Assembly: GCF_017104715.1 (NCBI RefSeq)
Contig: NZ_JAAGPI010000007.1
Location: 297,610 to 361,609, forward strand
Reading direction: 5' to 3'
Source: Burkholderia sp. Ac-20365
Lineage (GTDB): Bacteria > Pseudomonadota > Gammaproteobacteria > Burkholderiales > Burkholderiaceae
DNA: 64,000 nt
Part shown: positions 46,200 to 55,301 of the stretch, in pieces
Position numbering within the stretch: the first letter of the stretch is position 1
Layout of the letters: every line of letters begins with the position of its first letter
Position numbers and translations under genes: made by a program
The notes under the pieces: generated by a model
Databases searched by the model: none
Told to the model about the DNA's origin: nothing
The model's input: only the letters and a program-made list of their open reading frames with translations

Positions 46200-47579
46200 C
46201 TACGCGTGTCCTTTAAACCTATTGCTGCAGAGAAAAGAACGGACCTCTGCCCATCGGCCATCACATTTTATAACGCCAAAAAAACGGATTAGCGTTGTAC
46301 GGGATAGGCCGCGAGACGATGCAACTTCGGCCCATGTCCTCCCGGTTCCAAGCTTGATGATAATGCTGTCGACCATAAACCGATAACGCTGATGAGAATC
46401 TCTAGCTTCAACCTGCGATTTAAAAAGTATTGGCACGATACTTTTCCATTCGGCATCTGACACAGTCCAAAGTGCACCTTTACGAGGAGGGAATCCGATG
46501 TCTCTCAATCGCGTCCTATGCGTTGGATTATTTCCGCCCTCTCGGCCAATCGACAATCTTCTATCCGATCTGATATTCCTTCTGCATTTTAACAATTCTT
46601 TTTTGAATCTGGACCACCAACCTTTTGACTTTAACTTGTAGTAGCTGTCGTAGGCTATCTCGCCCGATTCCATCTTACAAATGGTCCTCCATGGCAATCC
46701 CTCTGCTAGTTTCTTAAGAATTAAATCGAGTACAAGTCGGTTTTCGTCCACGGAATGATAGCCACGAATTGGCGGAAGAACAGATTGGATGGCTTGCCAC
46801 TCCCGATCTGACAGCGCCGAGCTTCCGTCTGGACGCAAAAAATCAAGGTCCCTAGAGCGATTACTCTCTACTTCCCGGGTATTCCTCGCGTCGAAGCAAA
46901 ACTCTCTCGGTGCAGCGTTCGCCCAATCCATTGGTGGCTCCGTGGGTTGGAGTGTCGTAATCAAAAATCGATCGGCGAATAACGTATCATCGATAAGCTT
47001 TCCATTAACTGAGCAGGTTATGTTCGCATTTGGAAGATCTAGTGAAATATTCCCTTTTGTAGCTGAACGATATACACTTTTCCACGCCCGATTTGCAGAT
47101 GGGAAAGAGCGGAACCAAATGAGGCGTTCGAGCGCATGGGTGGGATTTTCCAGGATAAGGTGCTTATGACGCGCGTCTGCAAGCTCAACCGAAGTTCCTG
47201 TCTCATTTTCTTGCAAAAAACATAGAAAATCCAACCCGTATATACTATAGAGATAGGGAAATATGAGATATGGAGGAGAGAAAAGACCCATTTGGAGTAT
47301 CCAGCTAGGAAGTAGGATTGTTTTTGACGCATATTCGAAAGAATAAATTGTGTGATGCTCTGTTACGTCTTTAGTTATCCCGATGACTTTTGCATATCGT
47401 TTTGGAGAAGATTGAGACCATGATGAGAAATTGGTCGTTGCTCTGAGATATCTCCTTTCAGGGTAAGAAAGTCGCTGGTGGTAAGCTTGCTCGATGTCGA
47501 TGCTTTTCGCACCACTATTAAGTGAAATATCGACGATCATAAATTTACCATTTGATCGCTCGATCCGATCGAACCACAT
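46200..47579 (-). CDS. Tn7-like element protein with two DUF4096-like domains, TnsE position
   Basis: A 459-residue protein I cannot assign to a named family. Residues 1-240 are a mixed alpha/beta region with aromatic-rich PSWILQMGLFSPPYLIFPYL. Residues 255-330 (LSDREWQAIQSVLPP, LAEGLPWRTICKMESG) and 371-450 (VSDAEWKSIVPIL, LGTGRTWAEVASSRGLSRTT) each resemble DUF4096, the helix-turn-helix N-domain of IS5/IS1182-type transposases, without any DDE catalytic part. The gene is 111 bases after tnsC with AAGGA before the ATG, where Tn7 carries tnsD and tnsE. A target-selection role is plausible. The N-terminal half loosely recalls TnsE in layout only. Confidence 0.6.
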   Translation of the reverse strand: MWFDRIERSNGKFMIVDISLNSGAKSIDIEQAYHQRLSYPERRYLRATTNFSSWSQSSPKRYAKVIGITKDVTEHHTIYSFEYASKTILLPSWILQMGLFSPPYLIFPYLYSIYGLDFLCFLQENETGTSVELADARHKHLILENPTHALERLIWFRSFPSANRAWKSVYRSATKGNISLDLPNANITCSVNGKLIDDTLFADRFLITTLQPTEPPMDWANAAPREFCFDARNTREVESNRSRDLDFLRPDGSSALSDREWQAIQSVLPPIRGYHSVDENRLVLDLILKKLAEGLPWRTICKMESGEIAYDSYYKLKSKGWWSRFKKELLKCRRNIRSDRRLSIGREGGNNPTHRTRLRDIGFPPRKGALWTVSDAEWKSIVPILFKSQVEARDSHQRYRFMVDSIIIKLGTGRTWAEVASSRGLSRTTLIRFFGVIKCDGRWAEVRSFLCSNRFKGHA

Positions 47580-47690
47580 GTTTGTTCCTTAAAGAACTCT
47601 GTCTGGCCAAGGAAAAATGCAGCGTAATCCGTCATGAGTCGGAGGGGATGACGATCAACACATGTATGTTAATGACGACGTGAATTGTGG

Positions 47691-49334
47691 TTATTCGAGT
47701 AAAGCGTCGAAATCGAAGACCGCTCCCATGTCACAGAGCTTCGAGAAAATCGTACATCCTTCCTCTTTGGCAGCTAGAATTGCATTTCGATAATCAGCAG
47801 GCGACGAGGGTGACTTAGCAGCAATACTGTCTTCGCTGTATTTTCTTTTTCCAGATCGAGAATGACAAGTGAATGCCGCTTTTACCCCTTCTTTGACGTC
47901 CCTGGTCTTCTCTTGAGCTGCAACTTGTGTGGCTCGGTCGAAAGCACATTGAACGCTAAAGCCACGATTCACGAGTTCGGCTGCAATCGCAGGCGCGAAC
48001 CTGGCGTCGCCGGGGCGTAGAGAGGCAAGGGGGTCCCGAGGGCCATGATACAAAGACCGCGCTTCTGCAGAGAGTGAGCTAATCGTAATAGGAGCGATAT
48101 CTCCATATGTTTCAAGCGCCTTAAGGTCGCCAGCCTCCAGCGCCGCGATCATGGGGTGCACAAGGACGAAATGACGCTCCCAAGCGTTCTTTATTCCCTG
48201 TGCAGTTATCGCCTCACTTTCGTCGAAAATAGCATCCTGCTGTACAGCCATGAACAGTTTCAACGCGATGTCCACAATTCCCTGGCTGTATGCGAACATC
48301 GTTTTTGACAATCCTTCGGTCAGTGGTGTGAATGTGCGAAGCCATTGCAACTTCCAAATGGCCGTGATGAAATGCTCCCATTCCCCCCGCGACGTTGGGT
48401 CGAAATTGCGCGATGTCTCCAAGACGTTCCATGGCATAAATCCGCTCCCAACCGAGCGTCGACCGGGGCTGAAGTCCAGACCTAGAAGCTTAAGGGATTT
48501 GCTAGTTCCGACGAAAAGAACGGGGATGCCGAGTTCATTTGAAGCGGCCACAAGTAGATTCAACAGCTTGCTTTTTCCCGTCCCGATCGACTTCAGTCGG
48601 TGTATCTCATCGACAACAAGCAAACCAACGTGCGCGAGGTGCATCAAGCGTGCAGCATTGTTCATGATTGCAGGCTCTGTCTGATATCCATGAAAAGGAA
48701 ACTCTTTGAGGGGAGCGATATCCTTCCTTAAGTGGTAGATCTGGCGGCAAATTGACAGTGCCAGCTCTTTCGCGTTCATTCCATCTGGTGGGGCCTCGAT
48801 ATGCAGCCAAGGAATTTGAATGTGTCCATCGAAATCCGGATGCTCGATAACGCGAAAATAGCGTTTCAGGATCTTTTTAAGACTTGAGGTCTTTCCCATG
48901 CCCGATACACCGATCAGGGAGCTTGATCGCTGGGCGTAATCTTGCTCATCTTTTCCGTCCGGCCGTAGCACATGTCCGGACTGCTTTGCTTCATAGAGCT
49001 GCTGAAGTACAGTTACGTGATGCGCTGTACGCGGACCGCGACCGACGTAGCCCTCTCGTATTATGCAGTCGACTGCGCAAGCAAGGCGGATGTGTCGATC
49101 AAGAGGTACCAGGAAATTGAGGAGGGATTCGAGCATACAGAGGCGCTGGCCTGCTGGCCATTTCCGCTGCTCGGGATCAAACTCCGGCATCTGCAATAGG
49201 AATTCGCACCATTTGTCGATATCCCACAAAGGGGGCAATGCTTCGATCAGCGGATTGCCTTTGTATTGCGGTATTTCTTGCTCGATGTACCGCGCCGTGA
49301 CGGAGTGATCTCTCGGCCCATTTGTCGAGTCCAT
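47691..49334 (-). CDS. tnsC: TnsC-type AAA+ ATPase
   Basis: A 547-residue AAA+ transposition regulator that links target recognition to the TnsAB transposase. Walker A is GVSGMGKTS (about residues 142-150), Walker B is HVGLLVVDEIHRL (about 236-248), and VLFVGTSKSLKLL is the sensor 1 region. The N-terminal 130 residues and C-terminal 150 residues are longer than in TniB and closer to Tn7 TnsC in size. The ATG at 49334 has GAGGAG 8 bases upstream; the frame runs open 20 codons earlier. All nucleotide-binding residues are intact, so the gene should be functional. Confidence 0.85.
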   Translation of the reverse strand: MDSTNGPRDHSVTARYIEQEIPQYKGNPLIEALPPLWDIDKWCEFLLQMPEFDPEQRKWPAGQRLCMLESLLNFLVPLDRHIRLACAVDCIIREGYVGRGPRTAHHVTVLQQLYEAKQSGHVLRPDGKDEQDYAQRSSSLIGVSGMGKTSSLKKILKRYFRVIEHPDFDGHIQIPWLHIEAPPDGMNAKELALSICRQIYHLRKDIAPLKEFPFHGYQTEPAIMNNAARLMHLAHVGLLVVDEIHRLKSIGTGKSKLLNLLVAASNELGIPVLFVGTSKSLKLLGLDFSPGRRSVGSGFMPWNVLETSRNFDPTSRGEWEHFITAIWKLQWLRTFTPLTEGLSKTMFAYSQGIVDIALKLFMAVQQDAIFDESEAITAQGIKNAWERHFVLVHPMIAALEAGDLKALETYGDIAPITISSLSAEARSLYHGPRDPLASLRPGDARFAPAIAAELVNRGFSVQCAFDRATQVAAQEKTRDVKEGVKAAFTCHSRSGKRKYSEDSIAAKSPSSPADYRNAILAAKEEGCTIFSKLCDMGAVFDFDALLE

Positions 49335-49486
49335 ATTTAAGCTCCTCTTCATTACGCCGACTCGTTCCTTTACACATCTGTTGGATGTTGGCACAGTGCG
49401 GGTCCCACATACAGCAGGGCTGGAAGTTGTGTGTCGGATCCAATCGATTTACTATCTTTGGACTAAGATTTGACTCAATGGATATG

Positions 49487-50284
49487 TTAAAGCTTGCGGA
49501 CCCCGGGTCGAGTCGGTTGGTGATGTTGTTGACGAGTATGTGGATTCGTCCTGTGCGATGCGAATATGGTCAATGGAACATTCGCTCTCGACCGACAACG
49601 CTGCGACGTGAGTACGAATTGTATCGGCGTTGGAATCCTCTTCTTGCGATCGCTCTGAACTTGCCTTCGGTCGCGATGTTCACATCCATTTGTGTGCGGA
49701 TCCAGAAATACAAATTCGGGTGTCAAGAAAATACCCGACGAAGTGCCTTGGATTTTTTCGTCGAAACCGATTTTTTGTTCATCAAAAGCATGCGCCCGCA
49801 AGAGTGCGAGGTCCATTAGCGATCTGACACACTTCAAGTGATGCGGTTTCGATTGTTGCTCGTGAACTGCGACGACGTCCGTGGAGACGGCAGCGGATGA
49901 CATACGGCGCATCTGGTGCAGTAACGAAACGACGAACACTGTTGAACTTCTGCTATCGGGCGGAGCTTCGACGCGCAGCCGGGGTGCAAAAGCGTCTCTG
50001 GAAGTATGTCGGAGAGTGACGCGAAAATGGCGCTCCAAATTCGCACGGACGCTCGAACTTTTTCCTATTCCGGTAACAGCGAAGAGACCACGGAAATCTA
50101 AAAGATGCGTAGGAATTTGGAGGCCTAGGCCTGCGAGCCATTCTCGATGTTCGAGTTTCAATGGCGGATTCCTGTAGCCAATTCGGCGCAATTCGTCATG
50201 GTTCGGCGTGTGAGGCAATGCCTCGATGAGCGGATTCCTCTGAAGCTGTTCGAGGTATTCGCTGTGGCTACTGGTCAGATCCAT
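49487..50284 (-). pseudogene. Decayed second tnsC copy
   Basis: The open frame of 265 codons starts with MDLTSSHSEYLEQLQRNPLI then EALP, parallel to NPLIEALP in the intact TnsC, and keeps a damaged P-loop AVTGIGKSS and LRVEAPPDS (intact copy: LHIEAPPDG). About 70 residues before the P-loop are missing, Walker B has degenerated (AHAFDEQKIGFD), and the C-terminal half is unrelated by frame loss. It overlaps the tnsB stop by 17 bases, the original tnsB-tnsC coupling. So a tandem tnsC duplication existed and the first copy died. Confidence 0.7.
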
Positions 50285-52523
50285 TTAACAACTCCTGTCT
50301 TTTCATGGCAAGTCGCTCCTCCAAGCTCTTGGGAACTGGTGGTTCAGCGCATGTCGCGTTGGAATCTGAATCGCTTGGCGCCGGAGTGTCGATTTCGATG
50401 ATAGGCGCGGGCGCCGGCGTGGAATTCGCCTTTCGAGTGGGCATCGCAACGACGTTCGCAGGTAATATTCCAGAACCGTGTCCGGGCTCGCTCGAAGTTG
50501 AATCAAGAATGTTCAACGGAATCGTGGCTTCAGCCTGGCGTCGTTCCGTTTTCTCGGCAAGTCTGGCGTCAGCAGCGTGCGTCTTGCGCGCATTTCTGGA
50601 TTTGCCTTGAGTCGCCTCCTTCATCTCAGAAAACGCTGGATCAGTGATTTCAGAGACCTTGGTAGAAAAATTGCAACGCCTTTGCAGATCATCCTGCTCG
50701 TTGTCCGCAATAACTTGCTTAGTAATGGTTTTAATAAACTTAACCTCAGAAAACGAATATCCTTTAAAGTGTGCCGAGCGTGGAGTGAGCTCACACCTGT
50801 ATGCGAGGTTTGGATTGTTTGGATCATATACAATGATTGCATCAACCAGTCTTCGGTCGAAGGAGACTGAGACGTCTGAGCGTCCCCTATTTGCCGCCGA
50901 GATAAACCATCCGTTCTTTTCGAGTTCCGGGCAAGAGTAGAAGCAGTCTCCGAATGCGATTCCCTCACTTTGTACTGTTCCTGTCGACATAGGAAGAAGC
51001 TTTAGACGCAGATAATCTTCGGTGTAACGCCATAGGTTGCCGACTTGGTTCCTGATGCTGTCGTTCCAGAGTTCGATGGGAACTGGGCGGGTCCTCATAA
51101 CGACACTAGGATGGGCTTGGTATTTTTTCATCAACGTTCTGTTATGCTCGATAATTGCCAGTAGTATGACTGCGGTATATTCATCCACTGTGAGGGAGGC
51201 ATCATTTTCATAATGTTTACCCCGTCGTCGTTTGGCATTACTTGGAGGGTCGTACCCTGGCGTTATTGAAGCAATCTGGACGTGCATGGACTTGAAGCCG
51301 CACTCGACAATGCCCTTCGTCTGTGGGCTGAGTGGCGGTGCGTTACTAAGCGTTCCTTCCATCCCATCACATATCCGATTACTGTTATGGCTGATCATTT
51401 CACCGCAATCTCCAAGCCATTTCGACGGGTATACTCCTTGGGCGACCCAATCGGACGGATCGCACGGAACCTTCAGTTTCGCGCACAATTCCGACTTGCT
51501 CTCGGCGATGCTAAGGATAGCCTGCATTGCGGATTCCCAACATGCGCTCTCTAATCCTACGTAGAAACCAGTGCAGAGACGGCTGTAGCTGTCATAGATC
51601 AGATATTTGGTCGGTTTTCCGATTATTTGCATTCTGTTGTCTTTTGCGACAAGCCACACATCGTCAATCGTTGCGTCGATTTCATACACATGTCCCGCGC
51701 CGATCGCATCACATAGTGCTCCCGCAAGATGGTGATTGTGATCGCGATTGAAGTCTTTCTCGCCCTTTCGTCGGCGCAATCGTTCTTCGAGCGGATATAG
51801 ACGTTTGAAGACGTTTGAATACTGGCGCATCGATGGTCGCTCTCCGGCGGGCTTGATGAACGAATCTCCATTTCCATCAAAAAAGGAATACTTTTCTTTC
51901 AACATCTCTAAGTAAGCTGATGCAAGCGTGTGTGTTGCATTGGTAAAATAGTGTTTTTCAATGGAATTCCTTATGTTCTCAATATCCGCTTCGCCTAGTT
52001 GATAAGTGTCGTATCTGACGCTGCGCTTTCCACGACCATTGGTAAGTCCGCGAGGAATATTGCAGATGCTGGTGAAGGTGAAGAGGAGAGCGTCCTGCGT
52101 CTGGCCGCCCGTCCAATACAAGCGAAGGTATTTGTTGATGGTTGTTTTTGAGTGACCTGTTTTTTCGGCGCGTTCGGTCACAAGAGGGCCCCGATGGACT
52201 GCGTCGAGTATCAGTGGGTTGGAAATCAAGGGCGCAATCGTGCCATACGCCAGTGTGCGACGAGCAGCTGTTGCGCGTGAGCAAAATGGAGTTTGTCGTG
52301 ATACCCCAGTTTTGACGATTCTTGCCTTTTTTGCGTTAATCGATTTGGCAAGAACAGCATAAGCGCAGATTCTTGGCCACGCGTTTTTGTCTGTCAGATT
52401 GATTATCCACGCGTCATCACCACAAACACGAAGAAGACGAAATCGAGTACCCTTGTCGTCGATGAAGACGTCGTTCGGAACGAGTAGTGTCGGTGAAACA
52501 CAAGGTTGGTTCGCGGGCTCCAT
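50268..52523 (-). CDS. tnsB: TnsB-type DDE transposase
   Basis: A 751-residue transposase. The N-terminal 270 residues contain helix-turn-helix parts (TERAEKTGHSKTTINKYLRL). The retroviral-integrase-type core starts near residue 280: first Asp in VYEIDATIDDVWLV, second Asp in KWLGDCGEM, and Glu in KGIVECGFK. A mu-transposase-like beta domain follows, then a polar tail rich in Pro and Ser that likely contacts TnsC. It cuts and joins the 3' transposon ends. GGAGGA lies upstream of the ATG. It is 75 bases after tnsA. Length fits Tn7 TnsB (about 700). Confidence 0.9.
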   Translation of the reverse strand: MEPANQPCVSPTLLVPNDVFIDDKGTRFRLLRVCGDDAWIINLTDKNAWPRICAYAVLAKSINAKKARIVKTGVSRQTPFCSRATAARRTLAYGTIAPLISNPLILDAVHRGPLVTERAEKTGHSKTTINKYLRLYWTGGQTQDALLFTFTSICNIPRGLTNGRGKRSVRYDTYQLGEADIENIRNSIEKHYFTNATHTLASAYLEMLKEKYSFFDGNGDSFIKPAGERPSMRQYSNVFKRLYPLEERLRRRKGEKDFNRDHNHHLAGALCDAIGAGHVYEIDATIDDVWLVAKDNRMQIIGKPTKYLIYDSYSRLCTGFYVGLESACWESAMQAILSIAESKSELCAKLKVPCDPSDWVAQGVYPSKWLGDCGEMISHNSNRICDGMEGTLSNAPPLSPQTKGIVECGFKSMHVQIASITPGYDPPSNAKRRRGKHYENDASLTVDEYTAVILLAIIEHNRTLMKKYQAHPSVVMRTRPVPIELWNDSIRNQVGNLWRYTEDYLRLKLLPMSTGTVQSEGIAFGDCFYSCPELEKNGWFISAANRGRSDVSVSFDRRLVDAIIVYDPNNPNLAYRCELTPRSAHFKGYSFSEVKFIKTITKQVIADNEQDDLQRRCNFSTKVSEITDPAFSEMKEATQGKSRNARKTHAADARLAEKTERRQAEATIPLNILDSTSSEPGHGSGILPANVVAMPTRKANSTPAPAPIIEIDTPAPSDSDSNATCAEPPVPKSLEERLAMKRQELLNGSDQ

Positions 52524-52598
52524 TTACTGTTCCTCCTTCCTAACGCTAAACCAAATTACCAGAACGAAAGTGAATTATTGCAATGGAGCCGAGTGATA

Positions 52599-53447
52599 CT
52601 ACATACCGGAAGCGCGTTGATCGTGTGAGGCTGCATCGATTCGAAATGCCGCAAGAGGGCAAGTTGCGAGGTTGCGATTATTCAGATCGCAAAGCAATAC
52701 TCGATCGTACAAGAGGATCTTTGCGACTCTCAGACCATCGCCAGCGTTCAAGCCGTGTCGGATCTCGAATGATTCGCAGTAGGCATTCAACGGTTGCTTT
52801 TGGGTGGAACACTGGAGTTCGCTAGTCATGCTACGTGCTCGGTCTCGTAATGCGCCGGCGTATGATTCTTCTTCACCGGGTTTGATCACGCCTGCGCGAA
52901 TCCATTCGATATTTTTCAACTTTTGCGTGGGAAGCTCTGAGTCAAAAATAAGGCGATGAGGTATATCCATACCGCCGAAGTACGCTTGCGTGATTGATAG
53001 TTTTTCGATCGATCGGGAATCTTCGGCTTCATCTTTTATCTTGCAATCGTATGCCTGAATCGAGGGCGGACATCCGTCATACTTGCTCGTTACGAGGAAA
53101 TCCACCGTCATGACCGTAGGCACATTCGTACCTGGATAGTATGGATGCTTGATGCCCAAGATGCTCGCAATCTCAAGAGTGAGATCTCGATCGAGCGGGC
53201 ATTGCTCTTTTATTTCTATCGAAGAACGAAGCCATTCTAGTCCGTAGAAAGTTCTCTCCTCCGTTGTAGACATAACGTGAACGACGCGCCTCAGTTTCGG
53301 GCTATATATTCGATTTACTTTGCCAGTTGAGGAAAAGTCGAAAACTTCGAGCCACGGTTTATAGCCAGAGCCGTTGCCTGAGCCACGCCCTTCGGCTTTC
53401 CACCGATCGATGATGTCTTCGGTCATTCTTCGAGGGCCGCGTCCCAT
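52599..53447 (-). CDS. tnsA: TnsA-type endonuclease
   Basis: A 282-residue restriction-endonuclease-fold protein that cuts the 5' transposon ends in cut-and-paste Tn7-type transposition. Parts KPWLEVFDFSSTGKVNRIYS, GLEWLRSSIEIKEQCPL and TLEIASILGIKHP align by eye with Tn7 TnsA. Catalytic candidates are Glu63 or Glu64 (TTEERT), Asp116 (TVDFLV) and Lys136 (YDCKIK), close to E63, D114 and K132 of Tn7. GAGG precedes the ATG; Met8 is an alternative start. Being complete, it predicts a cut-and-paste element, unlike TnsA-less relatives that form cointegrates. Confidence 0.9.
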   Translation of the reverse strand: MGRGPRRMTEDIIDRWKAEGRGSGNGSGYKPWLEVFDFSSTGKVNRIYSPKLRRVVHVMSTTEERTFYGLEWLRSSIEIKEQCPLDRDLTLEIASILGIKHPYYPGTNVPTVMTVDFLVTSKYDGCPPSIQAYDCKIKDEAEDSRSIEKLSITQAYFGGMDIPHRLIFDSELPTQKLKNIEWIRAGVIKPGEEESYAGALRDRARSMTSELQCSTQKQPLNAYCESFEIRHGLNAGDGLRVAKILLYDRVLLCDLNNRNLATCPLAAFRIDAASHDQRASGM

Positions 53448-53621
53448 AGCAACCTCAGTGAAGCGTGATGCGCACAGAAAAATGGGTTCTGATCACGGAA
53501 GCAACACGATGTAAATTCAGACGAGTCGTCGTGCGACGCTCCATTTCTCTGAGCGGGAAACGTGTTTCGCGACACTGCTGACTTACATATACTGTGTTCA
53601 ACGAAAGATAGGAAGGTCACG

Positions 53622-55038
53622 ATGTCGGAAGATCCTTTCCTTGAACTTCTCAAAAGAAGGTTCTATGGGTTCCTGCCCGTGCATGTATTCGATCCTTCGC
53701 CAGGCTGCTTCATTCAGTTCTTTCGTAACAAGGCGGATCCATCGACATTTCGGCGCGCGGACGATTTGTTCTACATGCGAGCTCGACTTTGCCTGCGGCT
53801 TGCTCGTAGCCTTGCTGGGGGGGACAGTCCGACGACGTTGGGTCGGATGGCGGAAAGACCCGGGGTTCCATTTGAAAGTGCGAGGCGGCGGTGGGCGCAA
53901 TTCATAAAGTGCTTAAAATCCCACTCATTAAGCGGGAGGCAAAATGGTATTTACAAAGCGTGCGTGCGAGATATTTCCGGACGAAACGCTAGTGTCGATT
54001 TTCTGATGGATGACACGTGCTTCATCTGGCAGTTGGCTTCGGAGAGGAACTACAGTTTTGGGGAACTGGAGGCAAGGCGCGCGAGGTTGGAACAAGGATT
54101 TATGCCCCTTCCGGATGTGATCGAGATGGATATTATGGGAGGGATGTGGGAATACGTGTCGTTTGAGGAGGCGGTGCGTCGTGTGCCCCGCGGCGCGCAA
54201 TTGAGTTGGAAGTTCGTGAGCGCGCTTTTCTTTTGCCTCTGCCGCGCACAGGCCAGAGGAGACGTACTTGACTACTCTTGCGCGTATTCTTTGATGGCGA
54301 TCGAGATGAACCGCACACGGGTTGAGATCGATTCATGCATCGGACAGCCGTCGCTCGAGATTTTGATCCGGAGAGACTTCTGGAGTGAGTTCGGTGTGTT
54401 TTGGGCCGACTGGTATTCGAGAATTCGCCTTTATGGAAACTCTCATCAGGATCTTCAGGATGTAATTACGTTGCTACATAGGATGCAGGTCAGTACTACA
54501 TGGCAAACCATCGAGCCGGATCGGCCCAAGAAACAGATCACGGGGCTGTTTATAGAGCCAAGCGATACGCGTGCTCAGAAGTTGTTGCGAAGTATCAAAA
54601 GGCCACCGTGCAAACTGTCGAAGTTTGGGAATATTTTGCACGCGACACGCTATGTTAAACGAAATCCAGTGTTGCTTAAGGACTCGTGGCCCTCTCTCGA
54701 TGGAGGAATCAGGTCGTGGAGATTTGGAAAGAGTCAACCTGTCCGATTTGATGGGTACATCCGCCGGCAGCGCAGCCCCCGTCGACAGGAACAGAGCATT
54801 AGCAAGGTCAACGTTCGTCGGATTGCTGAGCAACATCGACGAGGCCCAAGATCGGATTCGAGAAAAAGAGTTCATAAAAGGAATGCGTCGAGCCGAAGGT
54901 TGCGTATTCGGCGCTTCGCGCGTGTGCGCTACTCATTGCAGAGGTATTGTCGACCCACCTTCAAAAAACACGTGTCATTCGCATGCTCACGTCGACGTCG
55001 CCAAGGGGGTATCCGTCACTGCCGGCATCTCAAGATGA
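53622..55038 (+). pseudogene. Frameshifted gene of unknown function divergent from tnsA
   Basis: The first frame, from ATG 53622 with AGGAAGG upstream, reads MSEDPFLELLKRRFYGFLPV and stays protein-like to about 54700 (LLKDSWPSLDG). From there the next frame takes over with MEESGRGDLERVNLSDLMG and then NRALARSTFVGLLSNIDEA, while the first frame turns Arg-rich. So one base was gained or lost near 54700. The product would be about 440 residues with a possible helix-turn-helix near LGRMAERPGVPFESARRRW. I recognise no family. It might be a TnsD/TniQ partner because of its place between tnsA and tniQ. It ends around 54890-55038. Confidence 0.5.
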
Positions 55039-55301
55039 TCAATAAGTGCACATATAGAGTGACTTCGAGCGTGGGAAGCGATTGATCGCTTGTATTCTCG
55101 GTGATAGCAGAGCAATCAATCTTTTTCCGCGTACATCGCTCGCCTGCCTGCGGATTCCGCATCAAGGACGTGTCATCGAGCGGAGACAGCGATAACGGCG
55201 CGCTGTTACTAGGCGACAATCGATCGGAATTCACACGGGCGAACGAGACTCCGTAAATTCATGGCAAAGCTTGGCGCTACAACATAGCGCATTGCTGCGT
55301 A

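Noticed and set aside
49487..50284. A second functional tnsC
   Set aside because: The P-loop lacks its first Gly, Walker B is degraded and about 70 residues before the P-loop are deleted.
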